Positions 45,178-56,368 of a stretch of DNA of 64,000 bases are shown in pieces. A program made the translations under genes and the position numbers. The notes below the pieces were generated by a model. The model did no database searches. It was given only the letters and a program-made list of their open reading frames with translations, and had not been told where the DNA came from. Each line of letters opens with the position of its first letter. The stretch's first letter is position 1. This stretch comes from Chloranthus sessilifolius. Lineage: Eukaryota > Streptophyta > Magnoliopsida > Chloranthales > Chloranthaceae. The stretch spans positions 85,533,765 through 85,597,764 of the forward strand of contig CM037588.1 of the NCBI GenBank assembly GCA_021018995.1. Direction: 5' to 3'.

Positions 45178-45505
45178 GCCCAAGCCTAGTTTAGGTTTAA
45201 AAAAAAAGAGAAGACGCTATCTTCTTGAATTAGCTGTAGAGTTCCAGTAGGCTAAGGTTAGGGTTTAGGTAGCATCTTTTTCCTTTTTTCTTCTCTCCAT
45301 AGCCTAGCACTTGCTAGCTATGCCTTTGTATGTCTATTTGGGATAGTTTTAATGAAGTTTTATAATAGGATCTTATAAATGTATGGCATTGATGTTTGAG
45401 GGTTGTTCTGTACAAGGCTGCTGCCTTGAGATCCTCCATTGCTAAGTTGTATGGTAAGCAATGGAGGATTGTTTTTAAAACATTTACTCAGATCCAAGTA
45501 ACCTA

Positions 45506-46128
45506 TGTGTCCAGGCTAGTGCACATATACAGGCCTATGCTCCACCACAGGATTCACTAAATCTAAATCCACATGGGAGCCTGAGCTGGTAGCCTTGTGA
45601 ACATGGTGGTGGCAACAATCTACTTATTCTATCTCATACCTCTGTGAGGAGGATTGCCTCTGTGGATAGTCTGTGACCATTTGAGTGGACAGGTTATAGC
45701 CCTCGGGTGAGGCCAATCCACAGATCTAAGACAAATTCTTATTCTCTACACTTGTGCTTGTAGCCCTGTGAGAGATTATGCAGAGACAGACTCCCCTGTA
45801 TTTGTATAGATCTACCATCAGATGGTAGATCTGATCTGGCTGAAGAGATTATAGGCTTGTGATTGGATCACTGTTGTCTCTCTAAAGCAGTGAACAGCTA
45901 GATCTAAAGCTAGTACTCGAACTCTTGCTGGTCATGTGTGTCCAGGCTAGTGCACATATGCAGGCCTAACTCCACACACAGAACTTTAGAGGTGAGGTTC
46001 CTATGGATTCTTGAGCTGGTAGCCTGGATGAAGTAGTGCCTACAGTGATAAACATGTTATGACCCATTTATGGGCTATGGTTCCCCTATTTGATAGTCTG
46101 TGACCATTTAAGTGGACAGGTTATAGCC
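45506..46128 (+). repeat. Internal duplication in R-U5 of Athila LTR A
   Basis: Unit 1 at 45506-45701 and unit 2 at 45937-46128. Each starts TGTGTCCAGGCTAGTGCACA, contains GAGCTGGTAGCC, and ends with CTGTGACCATTTRAGTGGAC and GGTTATAGCC. The offset is 431 bases. Confidence 0.82.
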
Positions 46129-46649
46129 ATAAGGGATTGGATCATGGTACAGGGGTGAGTTGGATCTTTTCTCCTCTTTGGTGATAATGTAGCCATAGGA
46201 CAGGACTTCTATAGCAGCAGATCTGAGTCTGAGTTATAAAACCCATCAAATATGTACCTAATAGCTTACTTCTCACCCTTTTTATATTTATTTTCTCACA
46301 CTCCATCGTTCTTCTCAACCATTTATGTAGTTTAGGCATTAGGTTACCATAGGATTGAAACAATAGGGACCCTAAATCCCCTTCCATTTAGGATTGCCAG
46401 CTCTGTAGTCAGATCTGGAGGGCCTACGAAAGATATCTCCCTTATAGCTTTAGATCATTTTTCCCTGTGGGAAAAACTCTTACTTATTAAAACATGCTAC
46501 AGCAGGCCCTGCATCTTACAGGTCTGTGTATTTTTAGACTTGCTGCTCTGTACTTTTCAATCCACCTTTGATTTATTTTCACTAACCCAATCCTATCATT
46601 GTTTTCAATAAAGTAAGTAGCCAGTATCTAAAATACCTCAACAAGTTTT

Positions 46650-46667
46650 TGGCACCGTTGCCGGGGA
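46650..46667 (+). other. Primer-binding site after LTR A (tRNA-Asp type)
   Basis: TGGCACCGTTGCCGGGGA. One base (A for G) differs from the TGGCGCC form at 30092 and 60669. Confidence 0.82.
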
Positions 46668-46942
46668 ATCTTGATCTATTAGTAGACCCTAGATTTTATA
46701 TTTTTTATTCTTTGGTAGCTGTGCTTGTGAATAACTGATACTGCTAATTTACATTTGGAAATTTTCTTTGCAGATCTGGACAGTGGCAGAGAAGGAAAGT
46801 TGAACTGCACTAGGAGTCTAACTACCTCTGTTTGCATTTCCCCAACCCTCAAAACTCACTCTATTTCTCCTTTGCATATTTTATAGTAGTTGATCAGGAT
46901 AGTTGTAATGTTGTTTAGATAATTCTTTGAGTTAATTGCAAT

Positions 46943-48121
46943 GTGTCTGCAAGTAGTCTTCCCTACTGTTGGTGTGTGTGCATGTTAGGAAGGAGATCCC
47001 TCAGTCCCACATTAGAGCCTCCTAACCCTGAGATAGAAAAGGCTAGAAGACCGAGAAGGCCCAGACACACCACAGTTGAGCCCCTTACTGAAACCGAGAC
47101 AGCAGTCATGGGTGAAGAGCAACCCAGAACATTGAAGGAATTGAATGCTCCTGATGATTAGAATTCCCCATTCAGCATTCAATTCCTAGATGTTCGGGGA
47201 AACTATGAGATTAAAACCTCAATCATCCAAATGCTTCTCTCTTTCCATGGGCTCAGCAAGGAAGACCCCTACAAACAAAATGATCAATTTTTGGCCCTGT
47301 GCACAACATTTTCCATTACTGGTTTGGGACCAGAAGCCACTAGATTAAGGCTCTTCCCTTTCTCCCTAAAGGACAGAGCTAACACCTAGTTAGCTACTCT
47401 CCAAAACAACATCACTTCTTGGAAAGACCTCCAGACCAAATTTTTGACAAAATTCTTTCCAAAAATAAAAAACACGTCAGTTGAGGAAAGCAATACTTGC
47501 TTTTACCCAATTCCCAACTGAGGATTTTAATCAAGCATGGGACAGATTCAAGGAGATGCACAAACAATGTCCCCACCACAAGATCCCTGACTGGCAGCTT
47601 GTCCAGAGCTTCTATAATGGGATTGATGAGAAAAGCAGAGACATAGTAGATGCCTCTTATGGTGGAACTTACATGCATAAAATAGTTGATGAGGCCTGGG
47701 AGTTGTTCGAGGTTATCAGTGAAAATGCTTTCTAAAAGATATCCTTGTCAAGAACTGTTCATGAGCCTTCTTCTAAAATGGGACTATCGGAAACTTCCAA
47801 AGGAAAGATGTATGAAGTAACTGGGAATAATGACCTAAAAATATAGATGGCCAATCTTTCTGATAAGTTTGATAAACTATTAACTGTGGTGCAACCCAGA
47901 TTGGCTGCACAGGTGATGGAGGCATGTCTGATATGCCAATCTCCACAACACACCGTGGAGGAGTGCCCATCTGTAGGGCAATATCCTAAGTATGTGATGG
48001 AACAAGCTGCTACTATCCAATCATTTGGCCAGCAACAATCTGTAGGCTACAATAAGCAGCCATTTGGATACCAACACCAAAATGCTGGTTACCAGTGGAG
48101 GGACCACCCACATGGTCAGCC
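46943..48121 (+). pseudogene. gag: Athila family 2 gag, copy 1, upstream of embedded LTR fragment
   Basis: The probable start is MGEEQPRTLKELN at 47108, within a longer frame open from 46943. Blocks: a stop replacing Tyr in DD*NSPF, KEDPYK, a frameshift before LRKAILAFTQFPTEDFNQ (near 47475), CPHHKIPDWQLVQSFYNGID, ASYGGTYMHKIVDEAWELFE, the stop in ENAF*KIS, then CLICQSPQHTVEEC (intact C-x2-C-x4-H-x4-C knuckle). Reading ends QWRDHPHGQ where the R-U5 fragment begins. The frameshift and the ENAF* stop are shared with copy 2. Confidence 0.85.
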
Positions 48122-49469
48122 AAAAAAAGAGAAGACGCTATCTTCTTGAATTAGCTATAGAGTTCCAGTAGGCTAAGGTTAGGGTTTAGGTAGTATTTTT
48201 CTCCTTTTTTCTTCTCTCCATAGCCCAGCACTTGCTGGCTATGCCTTTGCATGTCTATTTGGAATAGTTTTAATGGAGTTTTATAATAGGATCTTATACA
48301 TGTATGGGATTTATGTTTGAGGGTTGTTCTGTACAAGGCTGTTGGCTTGAGATCCTCCATTGCTAAGTTGTATTATAAGCAATGGAGGATTGTTTTTAAA
48401 GGATTTACTCAGATCCAAGTGACCTGTGTGTCCAGGCTAGTGCACATATATAGGCCTATGCCCCACCACAAGATCACTAAATTTGAATCCCCATTAGACC
48501 CTGAGCTGGTAGCCTTGTGAACATGGAGGTGGCAGCAATCTACTTGTTCTGTCTCAGACCTCTGTGAGGAGGATAGCCTCTGTGGATAGTCTGTGATCAT
48601 TTGAGTGGACAGGTTATAGCCCAAGGGTGAGGCCAATCCACAGATCTAAGACAGATCCTTCTTCTCTGCACTTGTGCTTGTAGCCCTGTGAGAGATTGTC
48701 CAGAGATAGACTCCCCTGTATTTGTATAGATCCACCATCAGATGGCATATCTGATCCGTCAGAGATTGTGCAGGATCGGATCACCGCTGCCTCTAAAGCA
48801 AAGGAACAACTAGATCTAAAGCTTGTACTCGAACTCTTGCTGGTCCTGTGTGTCCAGGCTAGTGCACATATGCAGGCCTAGCCCCACACACAGAACTTTA
48901 GAGGTTGAAGTTTCTATGGATTCTTGAGCTGGTAGCCTGGATGAAGTAGTGCCTACAATGATAAACATGTTCTGATCCATTTATGGACTGTGGTTCCCCT
49001 ATTGGATAGTCTGTAACCATTTGAGTGGACAGGTTATAGCCACAAAGGATTGGATCATGGCACATGGGTGAGTTGGATCCTTTCTCCTCTTTGGTGATAA
49101 TGTAGCCATTGGACAGGACTTCTATTGCAGCAGATCTGAGTCTGAGTTATAAAACCCATCAGTTATGTACCTAATAGCTTACTTCTCGCCTTTTTTTTAT
49201 TTATTTTCAAACACTTCATCATTCTTCTCAACCATTTCTGTAGTTTAGGCATTAGGTTACCATAGGATTTAAACAATAGTGACCCTAAATCCCCTTCCAT
49301 TTTGGATTGCCAGATCTGTAGTCCGATCTGGAGGGCCTACTAAAGATAGCTCCCTTGGAGCTTTAGATCATTTTTCCCTGTAGGACAAACTCTTACTTAT
49401 TAAAACTTGCTACAACAAGCCATGTATCTTGCAGGTCTGTGTATTTTTAGACTTGCTGCTCCATAATTT
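48122..49469 (+). repeat. R-U5 fragment of the Athila LTR embedded in gag, copy 1
   Basis: About 1348 bp matching LTR A from the A-run at the predicted transcription start (45199) to the TTGCTGCTCTGTA region near 46555, about 90 bases short of the LTR end. It replaces the part of gag between the knuckle-proximal QWRDHP and the later NQGYAP-like segment. Shared variants with the copy at 62144 (for example TTGTATTATAAGC where both LTRs have TATGGTA) show one origin. Confidence 0.88.
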
Positions 49470-50157
49470 ACAGCAGTAATTTAACCAGGGATATGCCCCA
49501 AGGTTAAATTTCCAGCATCAGCAGCTGCCCCAGCAGCAAAATCAGTTGGTAGTTCCCCCACCCCAGCCTCGAAATGTTTCTTTTGAGGATCAGGTTTTGG
49601 CCTCATTGCAAAACCTTGGAACCTTGACTCATACTGTGAACTCTCACAGTCAAAGCATAAAGAAAATGGAAGAGTAGCTAGGCCAAATATCCAATGCCTT
49701 GGCCAAATGAGAGGAGGGCAGGTTGCCAAGCCAGCCTGTGGCCAACCCTAAGGGCCAATATTTGATTGGAGAGGGTTCCTCTAGTTTTGAGGGAGCTAAT
49801 GCCATCACAACCCTAAGGTCTAGCAGGTTGGTGAAAAACTAGGTTGGAAAGGAACAAGGAGAGGTCATTTCCACTGAATTCTCGAATGAATGTGAAAAAG
49901 AATATGCTAGAGCATAGAGCCAAGAGTTTTCTGCTACCCTGTAACAAGAGAAAAATAATGAGGCTTTAGTTGAGCCTCAGCAGGAAATAAAAGATGATAA
50001 AAGAAAAAAACAATAGTTTAGTCATAGGCTTCCAGCTGAGGAATCAGTGGTACCTCAGTTTCCATTTCCTCAAGCTTTGAGTGGCCCTGCCCCTTTTGAT
50101 AAGGGGAATGCACAAATAGAGGAAATGATGGAGACCTTTAAGTAGATAAAAATCAAT
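49470..50157 (+). pseudogene. gag: Athila family 2 gag, copy 1, after the embedded fragment
   Basis: Resumes at NQGYAP-like coding near 49485 and continues VNSHSQSIKKMEE, a TAG stop, LGQISNALAK, EEGRLPSQPVANPKGQYLIG and a Lys/Glu-rich part with further stops. It passes into the block NLPLLDAIKQVPAYAKFLKD (from 50155) that leads to the protease. The MEE*LGQ stop is also in copy 2 (near 63677). Confidence 0.78.
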
Positions 50158-50833
50158 TTGCCCCTGCTTGATGCAATTAAGCAGGTCCCAGCCTATGCCA
50201 AATTTCTGAAAGACCTTTGTACCCAAAAAAGAAAAGCTAGAGGCCAATTGTCCAGAAAGGTCTTTGCAATTGATACAGTTAATTCTGTATTAAACATAAT
50301 AATACCAAAGAAGTTGCAAGTCGCAGGGATACCCACTATTCCCTCCATAATTGGAGATCACGCAATTGGAAGGGCCCTTCTAGACCTTGGGGCCAGTGTA
50401 AACCTGCTGCCATACAGTGTGTATCAGCAACTAGGTTTGGGGGAGCTAAAACCCACCCCCATTGTGTCGTTAATGGCTGATAGGTCTAAAAGGAGACCTA
50501 TGAGATTGGTTGAGGATGTCTTAGTAGGAGTGGACAAGTTCTTTTACCCGGCAGTCTTTCTGATTTTTGACATGGCAGTTCAACAAGAGTACAACCCCTA
50601 TACCTGTTATTTTGGGCAGGCCATTCTTGGCTACTACCAATGCTTGTATTCAATGCAGGTCAGGGATTATAGAGGTAACTTTTGGACACATGAAGGTTGA
50701 ACTAAATTTGTACAATAGTGCAAGGTACCCTCAGCTGGACAATGAGGAAAGCTTTACAGTGGATGTACTAGAGGAAGTTGTTGAAGAAGAATTGCCCGCT
50801 CTGCTCAATTGGGGCAACATTGTCAAAAGTTGA
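50158..50833 (+). pseudogene. pol: Athila family 2 protease domain
   Basis: Frame 50158-50700 reads LDAIKQVPAYAKFLKDLC, IPSIIGDHAIGRALLDLGAS and VNLLPYSVYQQLGLGELKP (active site DLGAS). A frameshift near 50600 moves it to the frame ending at 50833: TTPIPVILGRPFLATTNACI, MKVELNLYNSA and an acidic linker (VDVLEEVVEEELP). The active-site residues are kept. A stop at 50833 separates it from RT. Confidence 0.83.
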
Positions 50834-50848
50834 GTTGAAGTTTAAGAA

Positions 50849-52072
50849 ATGGTAGAGGAAGACAGCCCAACTGTTAGGATAGAAGACATGACCACATTGA
50901 AGTCTTCTGTGGGCTTAGTGCAGCATTCCATTTGGAAACGTACATTGCTGCCTCTTCCTCAAACCAACAAAGCACCAATCTTGCCATCCACCCAACAAAC
51001 TCCTGATCTGGATCTGAAGAAGCTTCCAGAAACATTGAAATATGCCTTCTTTGAGAAAGGTGAAAAACTTTCTGTAATTATCTCCTCCTTTCTTACCAAT
51101 GAGTAGGAGGAAGAATTACTAATAGTCTTGAGGAAGCACCAAAAGGCCATTGCCTGGACCATTGCGGATCTCGGAGGGATAGATGCATTAATATGTATGC
51201 ACAATATGCATTTGGAGGAGGGGTCAGTACCCTCCAGGGAAATGTCAAGGAAATTGAATCCTCACATGCAGGAAGTGGTCCGTGAAGAGATTATTAAATT
51301 GCTAGATGCTGGGGTAATTTACCCCATTTCTGATTCCGAATGGGTGGCACCTATCCAAGTGGTGCCCAAGAAATCTGGCATAACAATTATTACAATTGAG
51401 TTTGGAGAGCTGAGACCAGCCAGGGAGACCACTGGCTAGAGGGTTTGCATAGATTATCGAAAGCTCAACTCTAAAACTAGAAAAGACCACTTTCCTCTCC
51501 CCTTCATAGATCAAATTCTGGATAAGTTAGCTGGAAAAGCTTTTCATTGCTTTCTCGATGGGTACTCAGGGTACAACCAGATCCCTATGCACCCTCATGA
51601 CCAAGAGAAAACTATATTTACTTGCCCTTTTAGTACCTTTGCTTACAGAAGGATGCCTTTTGGATTGTGTAATGCCCCAGCCACCTTTCGGAGGTGTATG
51701 TATGCCATATTCTCTTATATGATTAACAAGTTCTTGAAAATTTTTATGGATGATTTCTCTGTATATGGGGACAGTTTTGGCCAATGTCTGCAACACCTCC
51801 ACCAGGTCTTGCAAAGATGTGAGGAGACCAATCTGGTCTTAAGTTGGGAAAAGAGCCACTTCTTGGTAACACAAAGTATTGTGTTGAGCCATGTAGTCTC
51901 TAGAGAGGGTATTGAGGTAGATAAGGCCAAAGTTGACCTGATTACAAATTTGCCCGCTCCAAGAATAGTCAAATAAATAAGATCTTTCCTTGGATATGTA
52001 GGATTCTATAGGAGGTTCATTAAAGATTTAAGCAAATTTGTTAAACCATTGTGCCACCTACTCTGTTAGGAT
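50849..52072 (+). pseudogene. pol: Athila family 2 reverse transcriptase
   Basis: From 50849 the acidic linker runs into LKKLPETLKYAFFEKGEKLS, then a stop at 51105. AWTIADLGGIDALICMHNMH and SRKLNPHMQEVVREEIIKLL follow, then TTG*RVCIDYRKLN (Trp to stop near 51438). QIPMHPHDQEKTIFTC, RMPFGLCNAPATFRRC and the intact active site LKIFMDDFSVYGDSF lie at 51580-51780. A stop at 51975 comes before FLGYVGFYRRFIKDLSKF. Only single stops break it, so it is younger or less decayed than the chromovirus pol. Confidence 0.88.
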
Positions 52073-52603
52073 GTGCCCTTTGATTTTTCTGTTGAATGTC
52101 TTGAGGCTTTTGAAACTTTGAAGATATGCCTCACCACTGCCCCTGTACTCCAAACACCAGACTATGCACTCCCCTTTGAGCTAATGTGTGATGCTTCCGA
52201 CTTGGCAATAAGTGTTGTTTTAGGACAAAGGAAAGATAAGCAGCCAGTGGTCATTGCCTATCTTAGCAAATCACTTCCTGAAGCTCACCTAAATTACACC
52301 ATAACTCAGAAAGAGCTTTTGGCAGTGGTTTTTACTGTTGATAAATTTAGACCTTACCTACTTGGGTCTAAAACTGTAATCTTCACAGACCACTCAGCAT
52401 TGAAATACCTATTGTCCAAGAAAGATGCTAAGCCCAGGCTGATTCGATGGATACTCCTATTGCAGGAGTTTGACATTGAAATCAAGGACAAAAAGGGTGT
52501 GGAAAATGTGGTGGCTGACCACTTGTCTAGAATTGTGTTGGAAAAATTTGTTGATGACCTTGCAAATGATGTTTTCCCGAATGAGCAATTGTTTGCCATC
52601 TAA
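52073..52603 (+). pseudogene. pol: Athila family 2 RNase H
   Basis: 176 uninterrupted codons: [40 protein letters not shown] (first catalytic Asp), [20 protein letters not shown] (Glu), [20 protein letters not shown] (Asp) and [11 protein letters not shown]. The key acidic residues are present, so the domain itself looks intact, but it is bounded by stops on both sides. It removes template RNA during reverse transcription. Confidence 0.85.
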
Positions 52604-53909
52604 TCCTTGGTTCCTTCGTATGCACACATTGTAAACTATTTAGTTATAGGCAAGATTCCTAGCCATTGGGCCAAAATGGACAAAGACCTGTTCTTCTCAC
52701 AGGTCAAATTCATTTTTTGGGAGGAACCTTGCTTATATAAATACTGTGTAGACTAAATCATCCAAAAATGTGTTTCAGAAAGTGATGTCCCCAGTATTCT
52801 GGCCATGTGTCATGAAAATGCCTGTTGGGGGCCACTTTAGTGGAAGAAAAATAGCTTACAAAATATTGCAGTGTGGGTTCTATTGGCCTTCTTTATTCAG
52901 AGCTGCCAATACACATTGCAGGACATGTGAGAGATGTCAGAAATTAGGAGGGCTGTCCAAAAGAAACTCAACGCCTTTGCAGCCCATCCTTATTGTGGAA
53001 CTGTTTGATGTCTGGGGTATTGACTTTATGGGCCCCTTTCCTCCTTCAAATGGTTATCATTTCATCTTAGTGGCAGTGGATTATGTTATAAAATGGATAG
53101 AAGGTATTGCCACAAGAACCAATGATCATCAAGTTCTCCTCAAATTTGTAAAGCAGAATATCTTCTCAAGATTTGGTACACCAAGAGCCATTATCAGTGA
53201 TGGGGGTAGCCATTTCTACAACAGAAATTTTGAGAGCTTGCTCAAAAAATATTTTGTCACCCATAGGATTGCTACTCCCTACCACCCGCAAACCAGTGGG
53301 CAAGTTGAAATTTCTAATAGGGAGATCAAGCACATCCTTGAGAAGATAGTGAGGACTGATAGAAAGGATTGGGCTGATAAGCTAAATGATGCATTATGGG
53401 CTTATAGGACTGCCTATAAGACTCCCATCAGGATGTCCCCATTCAGACTGGTTTATGGCAAGGCTTGCCATCTCCTAGTAGAGTTAGAACATAGGGCCTA
53501 TTGGGCCATCAAAAATTTAAATCTAGACCTAACTTCTGCTGGTCGTCACAGGTCACTGCAGCTGTCAGAACTAGATGAGCTGAGGATGGATGCATCTGCC
53601 AATGCTCAGATATACAAGGAAAGGTCCAAGGCTTTCTTTGCCAAGGGTTTGTTAAGAAAGAATTTCATGGCTGGTGATAAGGTTTGGTTGTTTAACTCCA
53701 AACTTAAATTTTTTCCTGGCAAACTGAAATCCAAATGGGAAGGCCCCTATATTGTCATGAATGTTTCCCCATCTGGTGCTGTGGAAATCATGGATCCCAT
53801 GTCTGGGAAAACCTTGAAGGTGAATGGTCAAAGGCTTAAGCCTTGTTTAGAAAAACCTGTTGAACCTATGGACACCATTCACTTTCAAGGGGACCCTTCA
53901 TTAAACTGA
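52604..53909 (+). CDS. pol: Athila family 2 integrase (long intact frame within a broken pol)
   Basis: The open frame from 52770 gives 379 codons. Its first 20 or so residues are out of the family frame, and the connection 52604-52769 carries stops. The true reading begins near [20 protein letters not shown], then [11 protein letters not shown] (zinc module), [13 protein letters not shown] (Asp), [12 protein letters not shown] (Asp), [20 protein letters not shown] (Glu), [20 protein letters not shown] and the C-terminal [20 protein letters not shown]. It ends [18 protein letters not shown], the usual Athila tail. The whole catalytic triad is intact. It would insert element DNA into the nuclear genome. 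No start of its own is expected, as it is a polyprotein part. Confidence 0.85.
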
Positions 53910-54628
53910 TCCACAGATGTGTCAATGATGTATTATATGTACTTTAATTTTGTTAGGTTTATATTGCCTTCTTTTGTTCAAAATTTTTAAGAAATTTTAG
54001 TGGCCTCACTTGAGTCTGAACTTGTCTGGTCTGATTTCTTTTTATGCTTGGTTTGATGATTACTTCTCTTGAATTGGTGGTTTTTTATTGAATGCACGAT
54101 GTTTGGATAATGATTTTTGCTGCATATGCTTGAATGTTTGATTTCAAAGTGTCTAGAGGTACCCCTGGTGGTGAGTTATACCTAGGATCCAGCCATAGCA
54201 CAAATACAAATGGCAGAATAAAGAGCGCATGCTCTGTATTTAAAGCTTGGCTATTGCGGGATTAAAAATGAGGCCTGGGAGCCTCTCGCGCAATTCAAAT
54301 GGAACACTTCACTAGCTGTCGCAAGATCCAAGGTAAACCTTAGGAGCCTCTAGCGCAATCCAAGTTGCAATTTCCGGTACTCTCTCTTCTCCATCCAGTG
54401 AAACCCTAGCTTTTGGCGCTCTTCCACCTCTCTCCTCCAACATCCATTCTACAACCCATTATTCACACCAGGATCCTAGAGATTTGTTCCTAATGCCATC
54501 CCCATCATTTGCCCTCTGCTCAGAGATCTCATGGTGCACTGTGCGTCAGATCGAACCAAACCCTACAATTTTGGCGTAAGCACTCAGATCTCAGTCCCCC
54601 TTTTTCATCTTCAAAAGTAGAGTTTCTA
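53910..54628 (+). other. Post-pol spacer of Athila family 2, with CGCG/GCGCAA words
   Basis: Non-coding. 54230-54370 carries TATTGCGGGATT, CTCTCGCGCAATTC, TGTCGCAAGATCC and CTAGCGCAATCC, the same vocabulary as the U3 cluster of this family. The sequence just before the third frame is rich in CTCTCC. Confidence 0.72.
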
Positions 54629-56368
54629 ATGGCCCCTAAGAGTGCACCAAAGAAAAGGGGCAGGGATAAGGGCCCTGTTGAGCCCACTCCTAAGAAGGTC
54701 AAGACTTCTAAGGCACCGAAAAGGGGGAAGGATGTGGTTGAGGAAGAGGAGGAGCCAATCCCTGAGTTTTCTACACCCTCTGAGCTCATGGCTTCAATCC
54801 CCTTAGAGCCTGAAATAACTTTCGACCTCCCCTTCTTCGAGACAGAGCCTCTCTCTGCCCCTGTCATTGATTTTATGAGCAAGGCTGGTCTGACACCCTT
54901 GATGAAAAGAATACTAGCACTAGCCTACCCTATGCTAGTGTAACTTTTTTATCAACACATCAGGGTCACCAAGGACAAAGATGGACAATCAGGCTTCCTC
55001 GTGCTGATTGATAATTTTGAGATGTTAATTAACCCTAAGCTGATTGCAGAAGTATTGGGCATCCCAGCTGCATTTGACACTAGCTGTGGATATGGCCCTC
55101 CCCTGAGTGCCTTAATTGATACCATTGCAAGGGCTCTTACTAGAGGATTAAAGGCCTTAGGAGATTCCATAAGAAGAAGAGAGTTTGAGCCAAGCCTCCT
55201 TGTCATTGACCAGGTCCTGAGAAAGAACATCTACTGCTCAGGCCATCAGCAGGAGAGGAGGGCTCTTATTGCTGATGTTGTTTACTCTCTCTCTGGGCCA
55301 TGGCTTCCATGCAGCCTGGTTAATTTTTGAAGCAATGAAGGACTTGGTGGAGAAGCTAGGACAGAAAAAGAAGCCACAGACACTCTCCTATGCCAGAGTC
55401 ATCACCAAACTGCTTTTGAGGGGGGGGTACAAGATAACAAAAGGAGAGGAGACTACCACCCTCACCCCTACAACTTTTGCCAAGAGGCAACAGGGAATTA
55501 GCAGAAGTCCGATGGAAACATAGAAGAAGAAGAAGGCTGAGGCTTGGGCCCCTCCTAAGCAAACAGATGATGCAGCTGTTACAAGGCCCACCCCTGTTAC
55601 TAAAGAGGTGGTTCAAGATCCTGTCACTACCTCTGCTGCAGCAGCCCCCATCTCCCCCCCACCTTTTACTACAGGATCCCCTATCTGAGAACATCCCATC
55701 TCATTACACCATCAACATCTCTCGCTTCCTCCACTACACTCCTTTTTCCTGTGATTGGCACCTGGGAGGACACCACACCCCATGACAGCCCCACACCTTC
55801 CCCTACCCTACCTAAATACACAGCCCCAATACCCCCATCATCTTCTCATAACCCTGACAGTCCTCCATTGATCTCATACAAGAAAAAGAAAACCACTGCC
55901 ATAACCCCCACCATGTCCCTACCCCCACCAACAATCCCTTTTATCCCCACTGACACACCCTACATCGACCAAGACACCACTCCAGCCATGCCTACTACAT
56001 CCCCACTCACAGACATAGACCTCAACCTTAATATAACCACCGGATTCCAAGCCTTTATGGCTAGTTTCCTTGATACCATGCCCACCCAGAAAATCCCCTA
56101 TGATCCCCCCTGAATCCAAGACAAGAAAAATGAGGGTGAGGGTACTAAAAGCCCCAACCATGAACAAACCACCAGCCCAACCAAAGAAACCAAGGCAGCC
56201 AAAGAAATAGAGTCCAACTGAGAGTAAAGCAAAGAAGAAAAAGACCGAAGCTCCCACAGACAGAATCAAGTCCAAGCTCAGTTCTGAGAACAAAGCTGAA
56301 CTTAAGAAACATGCACCACAGATGGGCTGCGACTAGTTCACAGACTCAGATTCCAACTCCTCCTCTTA
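54629..56368 (+). pseudogene. Athila third frame (env-position protein), copy B
   Basis: Begins MAPKSAPKKRGRDKGPVEPT at 54629 and continues through an acidic stretch (VVEEEEEPIPEF) and FMSKAGLTPLMKR to a 33-bp insertion at 54908 and a stop at 54942. After the stop: YQHIRVTKDKDGQSGFLVLI, LRKNIYCSGHQQERRALI, a 2-base deletion near 55290, LVEKLGQKKKPQTLSYARVI, then a Thr/Pro-rich and Lys-rich tail with several stops. None of these lesions is in copy A, so the two copies decayed separately. No membrane segment or signal peptide is visible. The family is known only by position as env-like. Confidence 0.7.
54908..54940. other. 33-bp hairpin insertion in copy B third frame
   Basis: Absent from copy A at 41019. 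It contains inverted arms CACTAGC and GCTAGTG around a 9-base loop. It keeps the frame (11 codons), but the codon after it is TAA where copy A has CAA. Confidence 0.8.

Larger units (their letters stand above)
44202..46643 (+). repeat. Athila family 2 LTR A
   Basis: 2442 bp, TGTTAAGACC to ACCTCAACA. The U3 part (44440-44990) is dense in CGCGA and GCGCAA words. TATA box at 45171. R-U5 carries a 431-bp-offset internal duplication. Six bases then lead to the primer-binding site. Open frames such as 46142-46387 (minus) are LTR sequence and are not called. Confidence 0.9.
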
